A stretch of 64,000 nt of DNA from contig NZ_WTLB01000012.1 of NCBI RefSeq assembly GCF_011378855.1, positions 1-64,000 of the forward strand. Direction: 5' to 3'. Shown one piece after another: positions 52,708 through 63,305 of the stretch (its first letter is position 1; each line of letters starts with the position of its first letter). The notes beneath the pieces are model-generated. The model was not told the DNA's origin and made no database searches. It saw only the letters and a program-made list of their open reading frames with translations. Position numbers and translations under genes: made by a program. This DNA comes from Pseudoalteromonas sp. Z1A8. GTDB taxonomy: Bacteria; Pseudomonadota; Gammaproteobacteria; Enterobacterales; Alteromonadaceae.

Positions 52708-55700
52708 TTAAAACTCAGCATAAGGAATAATAGGAGTACCCGGGAACTCAAGTGTTCCGTACACAGGATTAAAGTAATAACGTATATAAAGCTGACCAAA
52801 ATTTGGTTCGTAAAAGTCAGAGCGATCAATAGCTAAGTAACCACCAAAGAACCAATTAGGCGTTATTCTATACTCAAAACTACCTTCAAGATTATATGAA
52901 ACACCAGAACTTGTTTCACCTTCAAATACAGGATCAACACCTGTTATTGACTCTCTATCATATGCAGCTATTTGCAAATCGCCATCGTTAGGGAAAAAGT
53001 CAATAGACTGAATTTTTGTTTGCGAATAAGAAACACCGGTTTTTAATCGATAAACAAAATCATCTCCCCAACGCGCGTCATAAGTGAGTGGCACAGATAA
53101 GCCTACATAGTTTTGTGGGCTGTAATAACCACCATGGCCCCATGTTTCTTCACTTAAATTATACTTATATGCCCAATGTAATAAGCTAGCGCCTGCGGTA
53201 AATTCACGCTCTTGATTGCTAATAACACGGTAGTAAGTGCCGCCCATCATACGGTAGCGTTGGTTGTCTTTTACATTTTGACCTTTATAAAGAGTAAAGT
53301 CGGCGCTTGACCAAAAACCCCATTTGCCGCCTAAGTCATGCGATACATTAGCAGTTAGGCCTGTAGAGCGAACACCACCCCAAACTTTACCTGTTCTTAC
53401 ATCTTTAAGACCTGCATAAGAAAGTACTGAGCTTGTAACTGGGCGTTTTTCAAGTTCTAGGCTGTATCCAAAGTCGCCAAAACTGTCTGCGTAATTTACA
53501 CCCCATACAATGTCTTCAATTAAAAAGCCAAGTGGGGTTGTACCTACATCAACACGCCAGTTTTCATTTTGCCAACCAATACCCACATCTACACCACTTT
53601 CCTGTGGTGTTACTTCATCAATTGAACAGGTAAAAATACACAGAGCACCTTGCCCGTAGCGGCTGCCTGCAAATTGTTCATCAAAGCGCGTTGTTTGTGC
53701 ACTAATAGTTGTAGGATCTACTTTAATAAACCCTTGGCCTTGCCAAAGTGGAAAATAAGCTTCAATCGGGACTAAGCCCGCACCAAGTGTTGCTTCGCTT
53801 TCAGTACTTGTTTGTCCACTAAAGTTAACACCAATGGCAATGTAGGCTTGGTTTTTGTTTTGCTCGTTTATTAGCTCTCGTTTAGCACCGTTTACATACC
53901 ATTCGTCGTTTTCATCTATTTTTGAAAGCGCCCCGTAAAGCTCTTTTTCATTTAATGTACGATTAGGAAACAGGGTTTGCGCGTACCAAGATTGTGCTTG
54001 TTCGGTTTCGTTAAATTTGCTGGCTACTTGAGCGCCTAAATAACGTAGTTCTTGATCGTTGGGTGACTTTTCAACTAGTTGCTTAGCTAAGTAAAGTGCA
54101 TCCCCTGAGTAATTAAACTCATTAAGAGATGACATGATTTGGCGTTGTAAATAACCTTCTTGCGACGTGGTTTGCGTAATCGCTTTTTGTGTTACTTCTT
54201 TTGCTTGAAAGTCGTCTCCAAGTTCTAGATATGTATTAGCAATAGCGAGTAGTGCTTGAGGCTCTATGGTTTGTTTGTTTTGTACTTTTTGTTGATACAA
54301 AATAACAGCCGCTTCGCGCTGTTCAAGTGCTAAGTTTGCATTAATAAGGGCAGTAGTTGTTGCTGGAGTATTTTTATATTTTTGATCCAGCTGATTAAGC
54401 TTAGCGATTAAATCACTACCATTGTAATACTGAGTAATATAGCTATTTTGTAGCTGTACATATTGAGTTGTTTCGTTTTCAGTTGCGCTCTCTGGTAGTA
54501 CGTAATTTTCAAACCATTGCTTCGTTTTACTCTCATCGCCCTGATCTAAAAGCCATTCACCATAAAGTGTATGCCAATAAGCAGAAAGCGAAGGCTCAGC
54601 TTTCAGTGCTTTGTTTATAAGTTTTATAGCGTGCTTTTTTTCGTCGATTCTATACCAGCTTCGTGATAACTCAGCCTGCATAGCAGGTGTTAAGCTCTGT
54701 GCTTCTAAGTTACTTAAATGATAAATAGCAGTGGCTTTATCTTTAGCGTCAAGGTGGCGCTCACTTTGTGTTAAAGATTCATTAAGTTGCAGCTGCTGTT
54801 CAAGCGCAATAATGTCTTTATCTCTGGATTTAAATGGAATGTACTGCAAGGTTTTAATAGCACCTTGATAGTCATCAAGAGAGCGTAAAAAAAGCGCGTG
54901 GCTGTAACGAATCTGAGGGTTTAACGGAAATTGCCACAGCACATTATTAAATAAAGCGCGGGCCTCTTCTGTAAGCCCCTTTTGTTGGTATATAAAGGCT
55001 AAATCGTAGTATAACCAAGGCTGTTCTGGCGCTATTTCAATAGCGTCTTTTAATACTTTTTCGGCTTGCTCTAAATCTCCCGACTGTGCAAACGTATTTG
55101 CCTTTGCGCGGTACTGACTGCTTAAAGAGACAGAATAAGATTCTTTAATTAGTTTCTTTTGATTAAACGATAAGCTGTTATAAAAAGAGGTTAGGGCTTT
55201 TTCATTCTGCTCTAATTCAGCTATTTCAAGTAGGCCTATTAAAGCGCTGCTATTAAGTGGATCACTTTTTAAAACAATTTGATAAGTAAGAGCTGCTTGT
55301 GAATATTGTCCTTGAGCAAATTGTAATAAACCTCTGTTATATACTACGGTATTAGTTTCTTGTCCTAAGGTAGCTGCTAAATCGAGCTTAAGCTTAGCCG
55401 TTTTAAACTCTTTATTATTAATAGCATTTTTAGCTTCGCGTATATAAAGCCAAAGCTTCGCTGTTTTTGCAAGCTCTTGTAGTGTTTCACGCTCAGCGAA
55501 CTCAGTTGTGTACTTTTGTGCACGAGTAAAATATTGATACGACTTTTGGTTTTCACCAAGGCGTAAATAGAGTGTGCCAAGGCTTCGCATTATAGCGCCG
55601 TCTTGCGGGCGGCCTCTTAAAGCTTTTAAAAGTAGAGGTTCTGCGGCGGCAAGTTTATTTTTCTCAAGTAATCTATCGCCCCTAACCCAAAGCTGATAGG

Positions 55701-56526
55701 CAGGATCAGCAAGCAGTGTTTGGCGTTTTTTATAATCTTTTAGAAAATCTTGATATTGTAACTCACCTTTACTACTAAAAGGATAAAGAGTGAAATAACG
55801 CTGATACTGCTTAACTGTATCATTCGTTAAAGGCATTTCCGACAAAGCCCCAAGCCAAATGTATTCAACTTCATTTATAAAAGTAGGGCCAGCGCCATAT
55901 TTACTTAAAATATCAATAGCTTTCTTATCTGTAAGATTACGCCTAAGTAAGTGGCGTGCATAAGCAACTTCTACCTGCGCAATACTTGGATAGTTTTGAG
56001 CTAATTTATCATAGCCTTTCTTAACACTTTCCCATTGGTCGCTGTCTTGTCCGTACCAGCTTAAATGCTCAAGTTCGTAATCTAATGTAGGGTAAACGTT
56101 TTTAAAAATTTGATTATAGATTTCGCGAGCTTGTTCATAACGACCGGCACGAGCGAGTAATCTAGCTTGTTGAATTGAAGATTTGTCTTTGCCTTCAGTA
56201 CGAGAAAGTACTTTTAGCTTTTCAACGCACGGAGCCTGTTTGATAAGCCCATTATCTATTTTACTTAGTAATTGGTTAGCTTTCGCTGATTCGCCATTAG
56301 CAAAATCATAACGCGCTACCGCGCACTGTGTTTCTATGCGGGCAGGTGCAATAGCAACTAACTTTCGTAAGCTATCTTCAACTAGTTTATTATTTTGCTG
56401 TGCTTCACCAATACCTATTTGGCTTAGTAACCAATCAACAGATTGCGTATCAATATCGTTGACTGTGTTAGCGCTTAATCCAGAGCTAAGCGCTAATGTG
56501 CAAGCTAGGGCAAACCTTAACGGCAT
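52708..56526 (-). CDS. bcsC: Cellulose synthase subunit BcsC (outer-membrane export)
   Basis: This 1272-residue exported protein has a signal peptide of about 20 residues, roughly 850 residues of TPR helices and a C-terminal beta-barrel domain (BCSC_C, about 930-1272). The barrel includes NENWRVDVGTTPLGFLIEDIVWGVNY and ends LEFPGTPIIPYAEF. It forms the scaffold and outer-membrane pore through which the glucan leaves the cell. The length is about 110 residues more than E. coli BcsC, from extra TPR. The start overlaps the end of bcsZ by ten bases, so it belongs to one operon. Confidence 0.93.
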   Translation of the reverse strand: MPLRFALACTLALSSGLSANTVNDIDTQSVDWLLSQIGIGEAQQNNKLVEDSLRKLVAIAPARIETQCAVARYDFANGESAKANQLLSKIDNGLIKQAPCVEKLKVLSRTEGKDKSSIQQARLLARAGRYEQAREIYNQIFKNVYPTLDYELEHLSWYGQDSDQWESVKKGYDKLAQNYPSIAQVEVAYARHLLRRNLTDKKAIDILSKYGAGPTFINEVEYIWLGALSEMPLTNDTVKQYQRYFTLYPFSSKGELQYQDFLKDYKKRQTLLADPAYQLWVRGDRLLEKNKLAAAEPLLLKALRGRPQDGAIMRSLGTLYLRLGENQKSYQYFTRAQKYTTEFAERETLQELAKTAKLWLYIREAKNAINNKEFKTAKLKLDLAATLGQETNTVVYNRGLLQFAQGQYSQAALTYQIVLKSDPLNSSALIGLLEIAELEQNEKALTSFYNSLSFNQKKLIKESYSVSLSSQYRAKANTFAQSGDLEQAEKVLKDAIEIAPEQPWLYYDLAFIYQQKGLTEEARALFNNVLWQFPLNPQIRYSHALFLRSLDDYQGAIKTLQYIPFKSRDKDIIALEQQLQLNESLTQSERHLDAKDKATAIYHLSNLEAQSLTPAMQAELSRSWYRIDEKKHAIKLINKALKAEPSLSAYWHTLYGEWLLDQGDESKTKQWFENYVLPESATENETTQYVQLQNSYITQYYNGSDLIAKLNQLDQKYKNTPATTTALINANLALEQREAAVILYQQKVQNKQTIEPQALLAIANTYLELGDDFQAKEVTQKAITQTTSQEGYLQRQIMSSLNEFNYSGDALYLAKQLVEKSPNDQELRYLGAQVASKFNETEQAQSWYAQTLFPNRTLNEKELYGALSKIDENDEWYVNGAKRELINEQNKNQAYIAIGVNFSGQTSTESEATLGAGLVPIEAYFPLWQGQGFIKVDPTTISAQTTRFDEQFAGSRYGQGALCIFTCSIDEVTPQESGVDVGIGWQNENWRVDVGTTPLGFLIEDIVWGVNYADSFGDFGYSLELEKRPVTSSVLSYAGLKDVRTGKVWGGVRSTGLTANVSHDLGGKWGFWSSADFTLYKGQNVKDNQRYRMMGGTYYRVISNQEREFTAGASLLHWAYKYNLSEETWGHGGYYSPQNYVGLSVPLTYDARWGDDFVYRLKTGVSYSQTKIQSIDFFPNDGDLQIAAYDRESITGVDPVFEGETSSGVSYNLEGSFEYRITPNWFFGGYLAIDRSDFYEPNFGQLYIRYYFNPVYGTLEFPGTPIIPYAEF

Positions 56527-57647
56527 TCAGTGCTCCATACCGGTTGTAGCGTCCCATCTGCTGTAATTGAAAAACGTTTATTTAAAGCACTTGCACCAAA
56601 CAAGTTAAGTACGCTGTCGTAGTAACGAGTCTGGGTAAATGATTTATCAACCATTAGCTTTTGCTGAATTGCCATAACTGTAGAGTTATCGTTATTAGTC
56701 GCTAGTAAAGGTAATAGAGCTGAGTTAAAGCCTAGCGGGCCTCTTTTTTCAGATTTTCCTGACTTAGCAAAAGTATTTAAAGGCACGTAACCACGTTTAT
56801 TAATTGTTTCTATAAAAGGATTAAATTGCGCTAATAGCTCTTTTTTATAAGGTGCGTTGTCTGCCATCATACTTGCCCATAAATAAACTCTAATAGCGTT
56901 GTAGCTTCCTAAATCGCTTGTTTTTTTATCGTAGTAAAAACCGTTATTTGCATCATACATTACCCAGTCAGGGCTAACACCTTGCTTTGCTGTATCTAAA
57001 ATTAGCTTTGCTGAGCCTTCGTGCAATTGATGCCAAGGGGAGTGTGGGTAGAGCTTTTTAAACTGCTGGTAAATAAATAATGGTGAGTAGCTCGGGTTTA
57101 ACTTAAAACGTTCATTATCAAATTCAAAACCGGTAGGAGCAGGTAGTAATGATAAGCCTAGGCCCGAAATATAGGCTGTTTCTTCACGCATTATTCGCTG
57201 TGCAAGTACGGCTGCTAATATGCTGTAGCGGCGGTCATCCCAAAGAATAGCAGCTTGCGATAAGCTATACGCTATCCATAGGTCAGAATCAGACGCTGGA
57301 TTTGAATCTAAAATACCACCAATATTTTGATTGTTAACACCCCATTGCCATGCCGGTAAACGAGTGCTTAAATCACCCTCAGATAAATGCTCTTGGGTCC
57401 AATCAAGTACTAGGTCAAACATTGCTTTATCGTTTGCTACAACAGCAAAAAATAAGGCATAAGATTGGCCTTCAGAGGTTGTGACATTTTGCTCGCTACC
57501 TAAATCAATTACGCGGCCATCTTGGCTTATAAAGTTATTTTTAAACGTTTGCCATGCATCCCATGGCTGACACTGCTCTACTTGTGCACTGACATTAAAG
57601 GTAAATAATGCAATCACGGTAAAAAATACATTAATGAGTGACTTCAT
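56517..57647 (-). CDS. bcsZ: Endo-beta-1,4-glucanase BcsZ (GH8)
   Basis: This 376-residue periplasmic cellulase of glycoside hydrolase family 8 has a signal peptide of about 21 residues. The general-acid glutamate is E59 in TTSEGQSYALFFAV, and the base aspartate is D245 in TSDLGSYNAIRVYLW. Both lie at the positions expected from E. coli BcsZ. It trims or edits nascent cellulose and is needed for proper export in other bacteria. Its start codon overlaps the bcsB stop by one base and its end overlaps bcsC by ten bases. Confidence 0.94.
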   Translation of the reverse strand: MKSLINVFFTVIALFTFNVSAQVEQCQPWDAWQTFKNNFISQDGRVIDLGSEQNVTTSEGQSYALFFAVVANDKAMFDLVLDWTQEHLSEGDLSTRLPAWQWGVNNQNIGGILDSNPASDSDLWIAYSLSQAAILWDDRRYSILAAVLAQRIMREETAYISGLGLSLLPAPTGFEFDNERFKLNPSYSPLFIYQQFKKLYPHSPWHQLHEGSAKLILDTAKQGVSPDWVMYDANNGFYYDKKTSDLGSYNAIRVYLWASMMADNAPYKKELLAQFNPFIETINKRGYVPLNTFAKSGKSEKRGPLGFNSALLPLLATNNDNSTVMAIQQKLMVDKSFTQTRYYDSVLNLFGASALNKRFSITADGTLQPVWSTECR

Positions 57648-59893
57648 TACTTATCTCCTTCAGCTAAGCGCTTGTGTGTTAATGCTTGCAGTAATCGCCA
57701 TATTATAAATGAGATCAGCAGTAGTGTTAAAATAGACAATAGCGCTAGCACAAATGGGTGATCTGACAAATGGAACCAAATTAGGGTATACACAGGAATG
57801 TGACCAACAAAATATTGCTCATCAGTTTTTATTGTTTTAATGCCTTGAGAATTTATGACCGCCGCACTGCCTTTAATTTGCGCAAGAGCTTCTGAACTCA
57901 TTAACGCATCATCAAGTAGATTAAAGGCTTTTTGTGATGTTGCACTAAGCGATACTATTGAACGCTCTGAATCAAACGGTGATTGAAACCCTGTAATAAC
58001 GGCCATATCACCGCTACTTTTTATACTCACTTCTACTTTATCTGTTGTTTGCTCATCGTATGCACCATTGTATATAGCTTGTTTTATAGCGCGCTGATTG
58101 TTATCAAGCAGGATATTGGTTTGCGCGTCTTCATCTAAGTTATTGGCAATGCTGTTAGGTTTTGCGATAACTAAAATGTCTTTATCATCTAAGTTGGCAT
58201 CTTCATTTAAATGAGCAACGCTTATTCTGTGGGCTGGATAACCAGTAATTGCACCAAAGTGACCGGTTAAGTTAAGCAGTACAGAAAGCGCTTTAGGTGA
58301 TGGCACTTCATCTATTAATACTAAAGTTTGTTGTAAATCTGCATATTTTGTAAATGGGAATCCGCTATTTGCAAATACATTTAAATCAGGCAAAGCCATG
58401 TAATGGTCAAATCCACTTACATCAATGTTAGAGTTTCCATCAATTACACCGTACTCGCCACCAGGAGGGGCAACTGGGCAGTCGCCTTTTATAGATATTG
58501 CAAACCTAAAGTCAAAATTTAGTTCATTGCGGTTGGCAAGGTTAATACCCTCTAATGAAAAATCTTCTGCGCTTTGTGTTGTGTCTGTATTAGCTATTAA
58601 AGGCAACAATGTTTTAGCGGTCGTTAAAGATGTATCTTTTTTATCAAGTAAATAACCAGTTATGAACTCTTGATTTATTAACATGTTCAAACGTGAATTT
58701 AAGGTTTCGCTATCTGGTGTATTACGGTATTGCAGGGTTATTGGAATCCCTTTTTCACGCCAAGTAAATAAATCAGGAGCAAAACGAACGTTTAGTTTTA
58801 TAGGCCCGTTGTTAAGACCTTCAGCTTGTAGCTGAGTTGGGTAGTCAATAAGTTCGTCAAAGTGCACAGGGCGATCGCTTCTGAGCCATCGCGGTGCATC
58901 GTATGCTTTACGCAGTGGTAGCTTATTAATTGCTTCGATGCTCGCACTTCTGCCAGTCATAATTTTATGACCAAATACAAGACCAGTGACCGCTGTTTTT
59001 AAGTCTTTTTCATCACGCCCCAAAATTAACAGCATTTTATTGTATCTGTGAATAGGGCTTGAGATCAGCTCAACAGTTGGCTTTTCAACATCTGGATAAT
59101 CTTTTAAAAAATCAGGTTTTGAGTCATTAGTAATAAACACCACGCTATGTTGCTCAGGTGCTTTATTTACGACTACTGGAAAGTTAGCGCCACGCCAGTC
59201 AGCTTGTGCGCCAAACCAGCTTGATAAAGTGGCAGCTGCTTCTATTGCTTGTGTATTGGGCGTGTTTGCAAATACAAAAGGTAGGTTTAATTTGTTGTAA
59301 TCTTTAGCATCAAAAAATGGTTCTGGTAAATACTCAAGGCGGCTATCAATTGCTAACTGTTTTTGATCAAGGGTGATGTTGCTTGATTTATTTATTTCAG
59401 TCCAAATTGAACGGCTAAAATAATCTTGGCATTGTAAGTCGTAGTAACCAACTAACTCAAAGCGAATTTGGTTGTAGTCTTGAATGTATTTAGCATTTAG
59501 GTCTAGGTTGTGACTTACTGTGTTTTTTACAACACTTAGTTTTTCATTAATAGGTAAAACAGTGACTAAGTTATCGTTAAAGTAAACTTTTAAATGCGAT
59601 ACATTAGCTAGTAATGAAGGCGAGTTGGTATACGAAAAGTTAAGCTTTAAATTAGTGCTTAATTTATCAATTCTATTTGTGAAATCAACCCTAGAATTGT
59701 TATTCACGCCGTCGAGTTTATAGTCGTTGAATCCTAACTTTTCAAAGCTAAGGCGTAAACTAGATATCTGAGCGCTCTCAGGGTAGCCATTTACAAACAT
59801 AGTTTTGTCGTGCATAGGCTCGATAGCGAGTACTTGATATGCGCTACTAATAAGTAACAATGTTAGAAATGTATTAAGTAACTTTTTAATCAT
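57647..59893 (-). CDS. bcsB: Cellulose synthase subunit BcsB (periplasmic)
   Basis: This 748-residue protein has a signal peptide ending VLA and a C-terminal membrane helix (FVLALLSILTLLLISFIIWRL), the usual anchor that packs against BcsA. Between them are alternating carbohydrate-binding and flavodoxin-like domains; YNQIRFELVGYYDLQCQDYFSRSIWTEI and NRNELNFDFRFAISIKGDCPVAPPG are recognisable from the family. It stabilises BcsA and guides the glucan across the periplasm. The gene overlaps bcsA by eight bases and bcsZ by one. Confidence 0.94.
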   Translation of the reverse strand: MIKKLLNTFLTLLLISSAYQVLAIEPMHDKTMFVNGYPESAQISSLRLSFEKLGFNDYKLDGVNNNSRVDFTNRIDKLSTNLKLNFSYTNSPSLLANVSHLKVYFNDNLVTVLPINEKLSVVKNTVSHNLDLNAKYIQDYNQIRFELVGYYDLQCQDYFSRSIWTEINKSSNITLDQKQLAIDSRLEYLPEPFFDAKDYNKLNLPFVFANTPNTQAIEAAATLSSWFGAQADWRGANFPVVVNKAPEQHSVVFITNDSKPDFLKDYPDVEKPTVELISSPIHRYNKMLLILGRDEKDLKTAVTGLVFGHKIMTGRSASIEAINKLPLRKAYDAPRWLRSDRPVHFDELIDYPTQLQAEGLNNGPIKLNVRFAPDLFTWREKGIPITLQYRNTPDSETLNSRLNMLINQEFITGYLLDKKDTSLTTAKTLLPLIANTDTTQSAEDFSLEGINLANRNELNFDFRFAISIKGDCPVAPPGGEYGVIDGNSNIDVSGFDHYMALPDLNVFANSGFPFTKYADLQQTLVLIDEVPSPKALSVLLNLTGHFGAITGYPAHRISVAHLNEDANLDDKDILVIAKPNSIANNLDEDAQTNILLDNNQRAIKQAIYNGAYDEQTTDKVEVSIKSSGDMAVITGFQSPFDSERSIVSLSATSQKAFNLLDDALMSSEALAQIKGSAAVINSQGIKTIKTDEQYFVGHIPVYTLIWFHLSDHPFVLALLSILTLLLISFIIWRLLQALTHKRLAEGDK

Positions 59894-62555
59894 AATTATT
59901 ATGCACTATCGGTTTTTTTGGAGTAAATGAATTTATGTAAATGACGGTATTAGTCATAAACTTAATTATTGGTTGTAATGCTCTTGGGGCATGAAATAGT
60001 AAATTACTAAAGCCCCGTAAACTGGTTTTTTGCACTTCTTTAAAGCTATACGATGGACGGTCATGTCTAAAGTTATTTTGCCAATCTAACCAAGCATCTG
60101 CTCTGGAGAAAGTACATTGTATAAAAGCTCTTTGTTTTTCTAACGATAAATCTTTAAGTGTAAGACCAATTTGTTTTTTACGGGTGTTACATACGTAAGT
60201 TGTAAACGAGAATTGCTTGTTACCGCGACTCATTAATAATTCAATTTTATCGTTAACGCGGCATAAATGTGCGTGTTCAGTCTCTATACCTACACCGTTA
60301 TCTGAATAATCCGTTATTTTTACTTTTAAAGTATGACCATTTGCTAAACGAACGCCGGCAGGGAAGTTTGCTTTGATACGATGCGAGTGCCTAACTTGGC
60401 GTGCTTCGGCAGCAACCGCAACCGCAGCGCCTAAAATAATAATATTATAAAAAGCCCAACCCATACTTATTATCAGTACGCCGATTTGACTTGAATCACC
60501 TAAAAATAGACGTAATATACCTACTATTATGCCCAGTAAATTAATAAGTAAGAGAATTAAATACGGTTTAGAAATACCCCAGTCGTAATGCTCTTCATCA
60601 TTTAAACCGCCTTTTTCTGTTACGTTAAATTTACCCTTATTAGGATTAAATAAAGCAACGGTTGTTGGTTTTAATATGTACCAAGCAAGTACTGATTCAT
60701 ATACTTCACCCCAGAAGGAGTAACGGTATTTACCTTGAATGCGTGAGTTAGTTGCTTTTATCTGAATTAACGTTGGCACCACATAGATAAAAATAGCAAT
60801 AAAAGGGGCATAAATTATGTACGCGTTAAAATATATCAACGCTAAAGGGGCTGTTAAAAATACAATACGAGGAATACCCGATAGGAAGTGCAGCATTGCG
60901 TTTATATAACATAATCGTTGAGGAAGACTTAAACCTTTACCCATTAACGGATTATCAAGCCTAAATATTTGCGCCATACCACGCGCCCAGCGGATACGTT
61001 GACCTATATGCGCTGATAAGCTGTCGGTGGCAAGGCCTGCGGCTTGTGGAATGTTTATATAAGCTGTTTTATAACCAGCGCGTTGCATACGAAGAGCCGT
61101 GTGAGCATCCTCAGTTACTGTTTCAAACGCAAAGCCGCCAATATCATCAAGTGCTGCTCGTTTTAATACGGCGCAAGAACCACAAAAGAAGGTTGCATCC
61201 CACATGTCGTTACCGTCTTGAATAAGTCCATAAAACAGCATGTTTTCGTTAGGAATTTGGCTGTGGTTATTAAGGTTTCGCTCAAATGGATCGGCTGAGA
61301 AAAAGTGATGCGGTGTTTGCACTAAACACACTTTACTGTCTTTTAAAAACTGCCCCATTGTCATTTGTAAAAATGAGCGAGCAGGAACGTGGTCACAGTC
61401 AAAAATTGCGATATATTCGCCATCGGTATAGCGCATAGCGCTATTCATATTACCGGCTTTAGCATGATTGTTATCCGCACGAGCTAAATAACCCACTCCA
61501 ATTTCGGCTGCAAAATCTTTAAACTCTGAGCGCTTACCATCATCTAATATGTAAACATTTAGTTTATCGGCAGGCCAATCAATACTTAAAGCAGCGAGCG
61601 TAGTAGGCCTTACAACACTTAACGGCTCATTATAAGTTGGGATATATACATCAACTGTTGGCCACAAGTCAGTGTCTTTAGGCAAAGGAACTGGTTTTCG
61701 TTCAAGTGGATTAATTGTTTGGAAAAAGCCCAAAATAAGCACAAGCCAGGCATACGTTTCAGCAAGCAGTAAGCCCCCACCTAGCGCAAGTGCAAGCGGA
61801 TCATCCCAGTTTAAAGTTTCAGTGTAACGCCACCATAAATAACGAGAAGACGTAGTTACTGACAAGGTGATCATGACAATGGTTGCCATTTGGCCTTTTA
61901 CTCGCTTAAGTGCATACGCAACTAATAAAATAAAGCTTATAAAAACGGCTTGAGCTTCTAAGCTAAAAGGAATAGTAATGAATATTGCTAATAAAAATAA
62001 AATAAATGCGAGGGTGACGTATTTAACTAATTTATTTTGCCATACACGTGCATCAGCCATCGCTTTAAAAGCACTTTTTTTAGGACCTTTTTTGTTTTTT
62101 GATAGTAGGCGCTTTAATAGTTTACCTAACTTTAAATCAAACCAACGTAATTGCCTTAAAAGATAACTAACGCCATCATAAAAGTAATTAACTGCATCTT
62201 CTTTTACAGAACTCGGTTTAAGCTGATTTTTAAAAAATACTAAAAAAACACTTTGGATAACAAAGCGTAATATATTTGAGTAAATATAGGTTCGATAAGG
62301 CAACCTTAAATGAGGGTAGTAGTCATAAAGGGTAAACTCAAAGCTGATTTTATGCTGTTTAATGTTTATAAATAGCGAGCTTAAAAGTGTAATAAAAGGC
62401 ATTAAGAAAGCTTCAATTACATTTACTTTATGTTGATTAAAGTAGCTGTGAAACTTAAATAATATGTACCGAACTAACTTATCAGTAAATAAAATGCTCA
62501 GCAGCAAGTATAAAGTACTGTGAATAGGGCGCTGATAAAATAATGTAATACTCAT
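59886..62555 (-). CDS. bcsA: Cellulose synthase catalytic subunit BcsA
   Basis: This 889-residue inner-membrane processive glycosyltransferase (family 2) joins glucose from UDP-glucose. The active-site motifs are intact: DDG at 338-340, DCD at 386-388, TED at 481-483 and QRIRW at 519-523, in a FFCGSCAVLKR gate. Membrane helices flank the catalytic domain. A PilZ domain follows, with RxxxR at R722-R726 and DxSxxG at D749-G754, so activation by c-di-GMP is predicted. An N-terminal extension of about 150 residues resembles that of the E. coli-type enzyme. It overlaps bcsB and starts one base after the bcsQ stop. Confidence 0.96.
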   Translation of the reverse strand: MSITLFYQRPIHSTLYLLLSILFTDKLVRYILFKFHSYFNQHKVNVIEAFLMPFITLLSSLFINIKQHKISFEFTLYDYYPHLRLPYRTYIYSNILRFVIQSVFLVFFKNQLKPSSVKEDAVNYFYDGVSYLLRQLRWFDLKLGKLLKRLLSKNKKGPKKSAFKAMADARVWQNKLVKYVTLAFILFLLAIFITIPFSLEAQAVFISFILLVAYALKRVKGQMATIVMITLSVTTSSRYLWWRYTETLNWDDPLALALGGGLLLAETYAWLVLILGFFQTINPLERKPVPLPKDTDLWPTVDVYIPTYNEPLSVVRPTTLAALSIDWPADKLNVYILDDGKRSEFKDFAAEIGVGYLARADNNHAKAGNMNSAMRYTDGEYIAIFDCDHVPARSFLQMTMGQFLKDSKVCLVQTPHHFFSADPFERNLNNHSQIPNENMLFYGLIQDGNDMWDATFFCGSCAVLKRAALDDIGGFAFETVTEDAHTALRMQRAGYKTAYINIPQAAGLATDSLSAHIGQRIRWARGMAQIFRLDNPLMGKGLSLPQRLCYINAMLHFLSGIPRIVFLTAPLALIYFNAYIIYAPFIAIFIYVVPTLIQIKATNSRIQGKYRYSFWGEVYESVLAWYILKPTTVALFNPNKGKFNVTEKGGLNDEEHYDWGISKPYLILLLINLLGIIVGILRLFLGDSSQIGVLIISMGWAFYNIIILGAAVAVAAEARQVRHSHRIKANFPAGVRLANGHTLKVKITDYSDNGVGIETEHAHLCRVNDKIELLMSRGNKQFSFTTYVCNTRKKQIGLTLKDLSLEKQRAFIQCTFSRADAWLDWQNNFRHDRPSYSFKEVQKTSLRGFSNLLFHAPRALQPIIKFMTNTVIYINSFTPKKPIVHNNYD

Positions 62556-62556
62556 T

Positions 62557-63273
62557 TTATAAGGTCGCTTTACTAACTAGCCAACCAGCTAGCGTTTCAA
62601 AGTCATCATTTGCGACACTATATGGCGCGCAGTTAAGCGCTACATTTCTGTATGCGGTTGACTCTTTAATAACTTCGTCACTGTTAATAAAAAACGGAGC
62701 CATGAGCGGAAGCGTTGATTGCCACAGAGAAAACAAGTCAAATTCTAGCGTAGATGCAGAGTTATATCGGTTAACTAAAAAGTAATGCTTCCAGTCGGTA
62801 TCTGAATTTTTGAGTGTTTGTAGGCGCCTATAAATTAAGCTGTGACAAATAGCATCACAATTTACCAGTTCAATAACAATATCTTTTTTTTCTAACGGAT
62901 AATGAGAAAGATTAATATGCGAAGGGCAGTCAAAAAGCACCCAAGCTTCGTCACTATAATTTAGGTTTTTGCATTTATTAACCATTTTAGTGATGCTATT
63001 GATACTCGTGTCATCACTATCACCAAATGGTAAAAATACAATGCCATCGCTATCTTGGTGAAAATGCGCAATTGCATCTTCAAAGCTTGCTTCATTACTC
63101 CAGCCTTTGGTGTATTTCCACGGCAAACCAAAATGTAAACCTAAGTCACTTTTTGCATCTAGGTCGATAGCAATAACATCAACGTCAGATTTTTTTAGCA
63201 CGCACGCTAGGTTTGCAACCACAGAGGTACTGCCTAAACCGCCTTTGATACCTTTAATGAAAACTCTTTGCAA
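62557..63273 (-). CDS. bcsQ: ParA-like ATPase BcsQ
   Basis: This 238-residue P-loop ATPase of the MinD/ParA type has the deviant Walker A loop KGGLGSTS at residues 10-17, DLDAKSDLGLHF after it and a Walker B-like VLFDCPSHIN. In E. coli BcsQ (YhjQ) positions the cellulose machinery at the cell pole and is needed for synthesis. The gene ends one base before bcsA starts, and lies 32 bases after bcsR. The presence of bcsQ with bcsR and bcsE places this operon in the E. coli-type (type II) group. Confidence 0.9.
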   Translation of the reverse strand: MQRVFIKGIKGGLGSTSVVANLACVLKKSDVDVIAIDLDAKSDLGLHFGLPWKYTKGWSNEASFEDAIAHFHQDSDGIVFLPFGDSDDTSINSITKMVNKCKNLNYSDEAWVLFDCPSHINLSHYPLEKKDIVIELVNCDAICHSLIYRRLQTLKNSDTDWKHYFLVNRYNSASTLEFDLFSLWQSTLPLMAPFFINSDEVIKESTAYRNVALNCAPYSVANDDFETLAGWLVSKATL

Positions 63274-63305
63274 CTGATGTTTTACCTATCGTTAATTGAA
63301 CTAGC

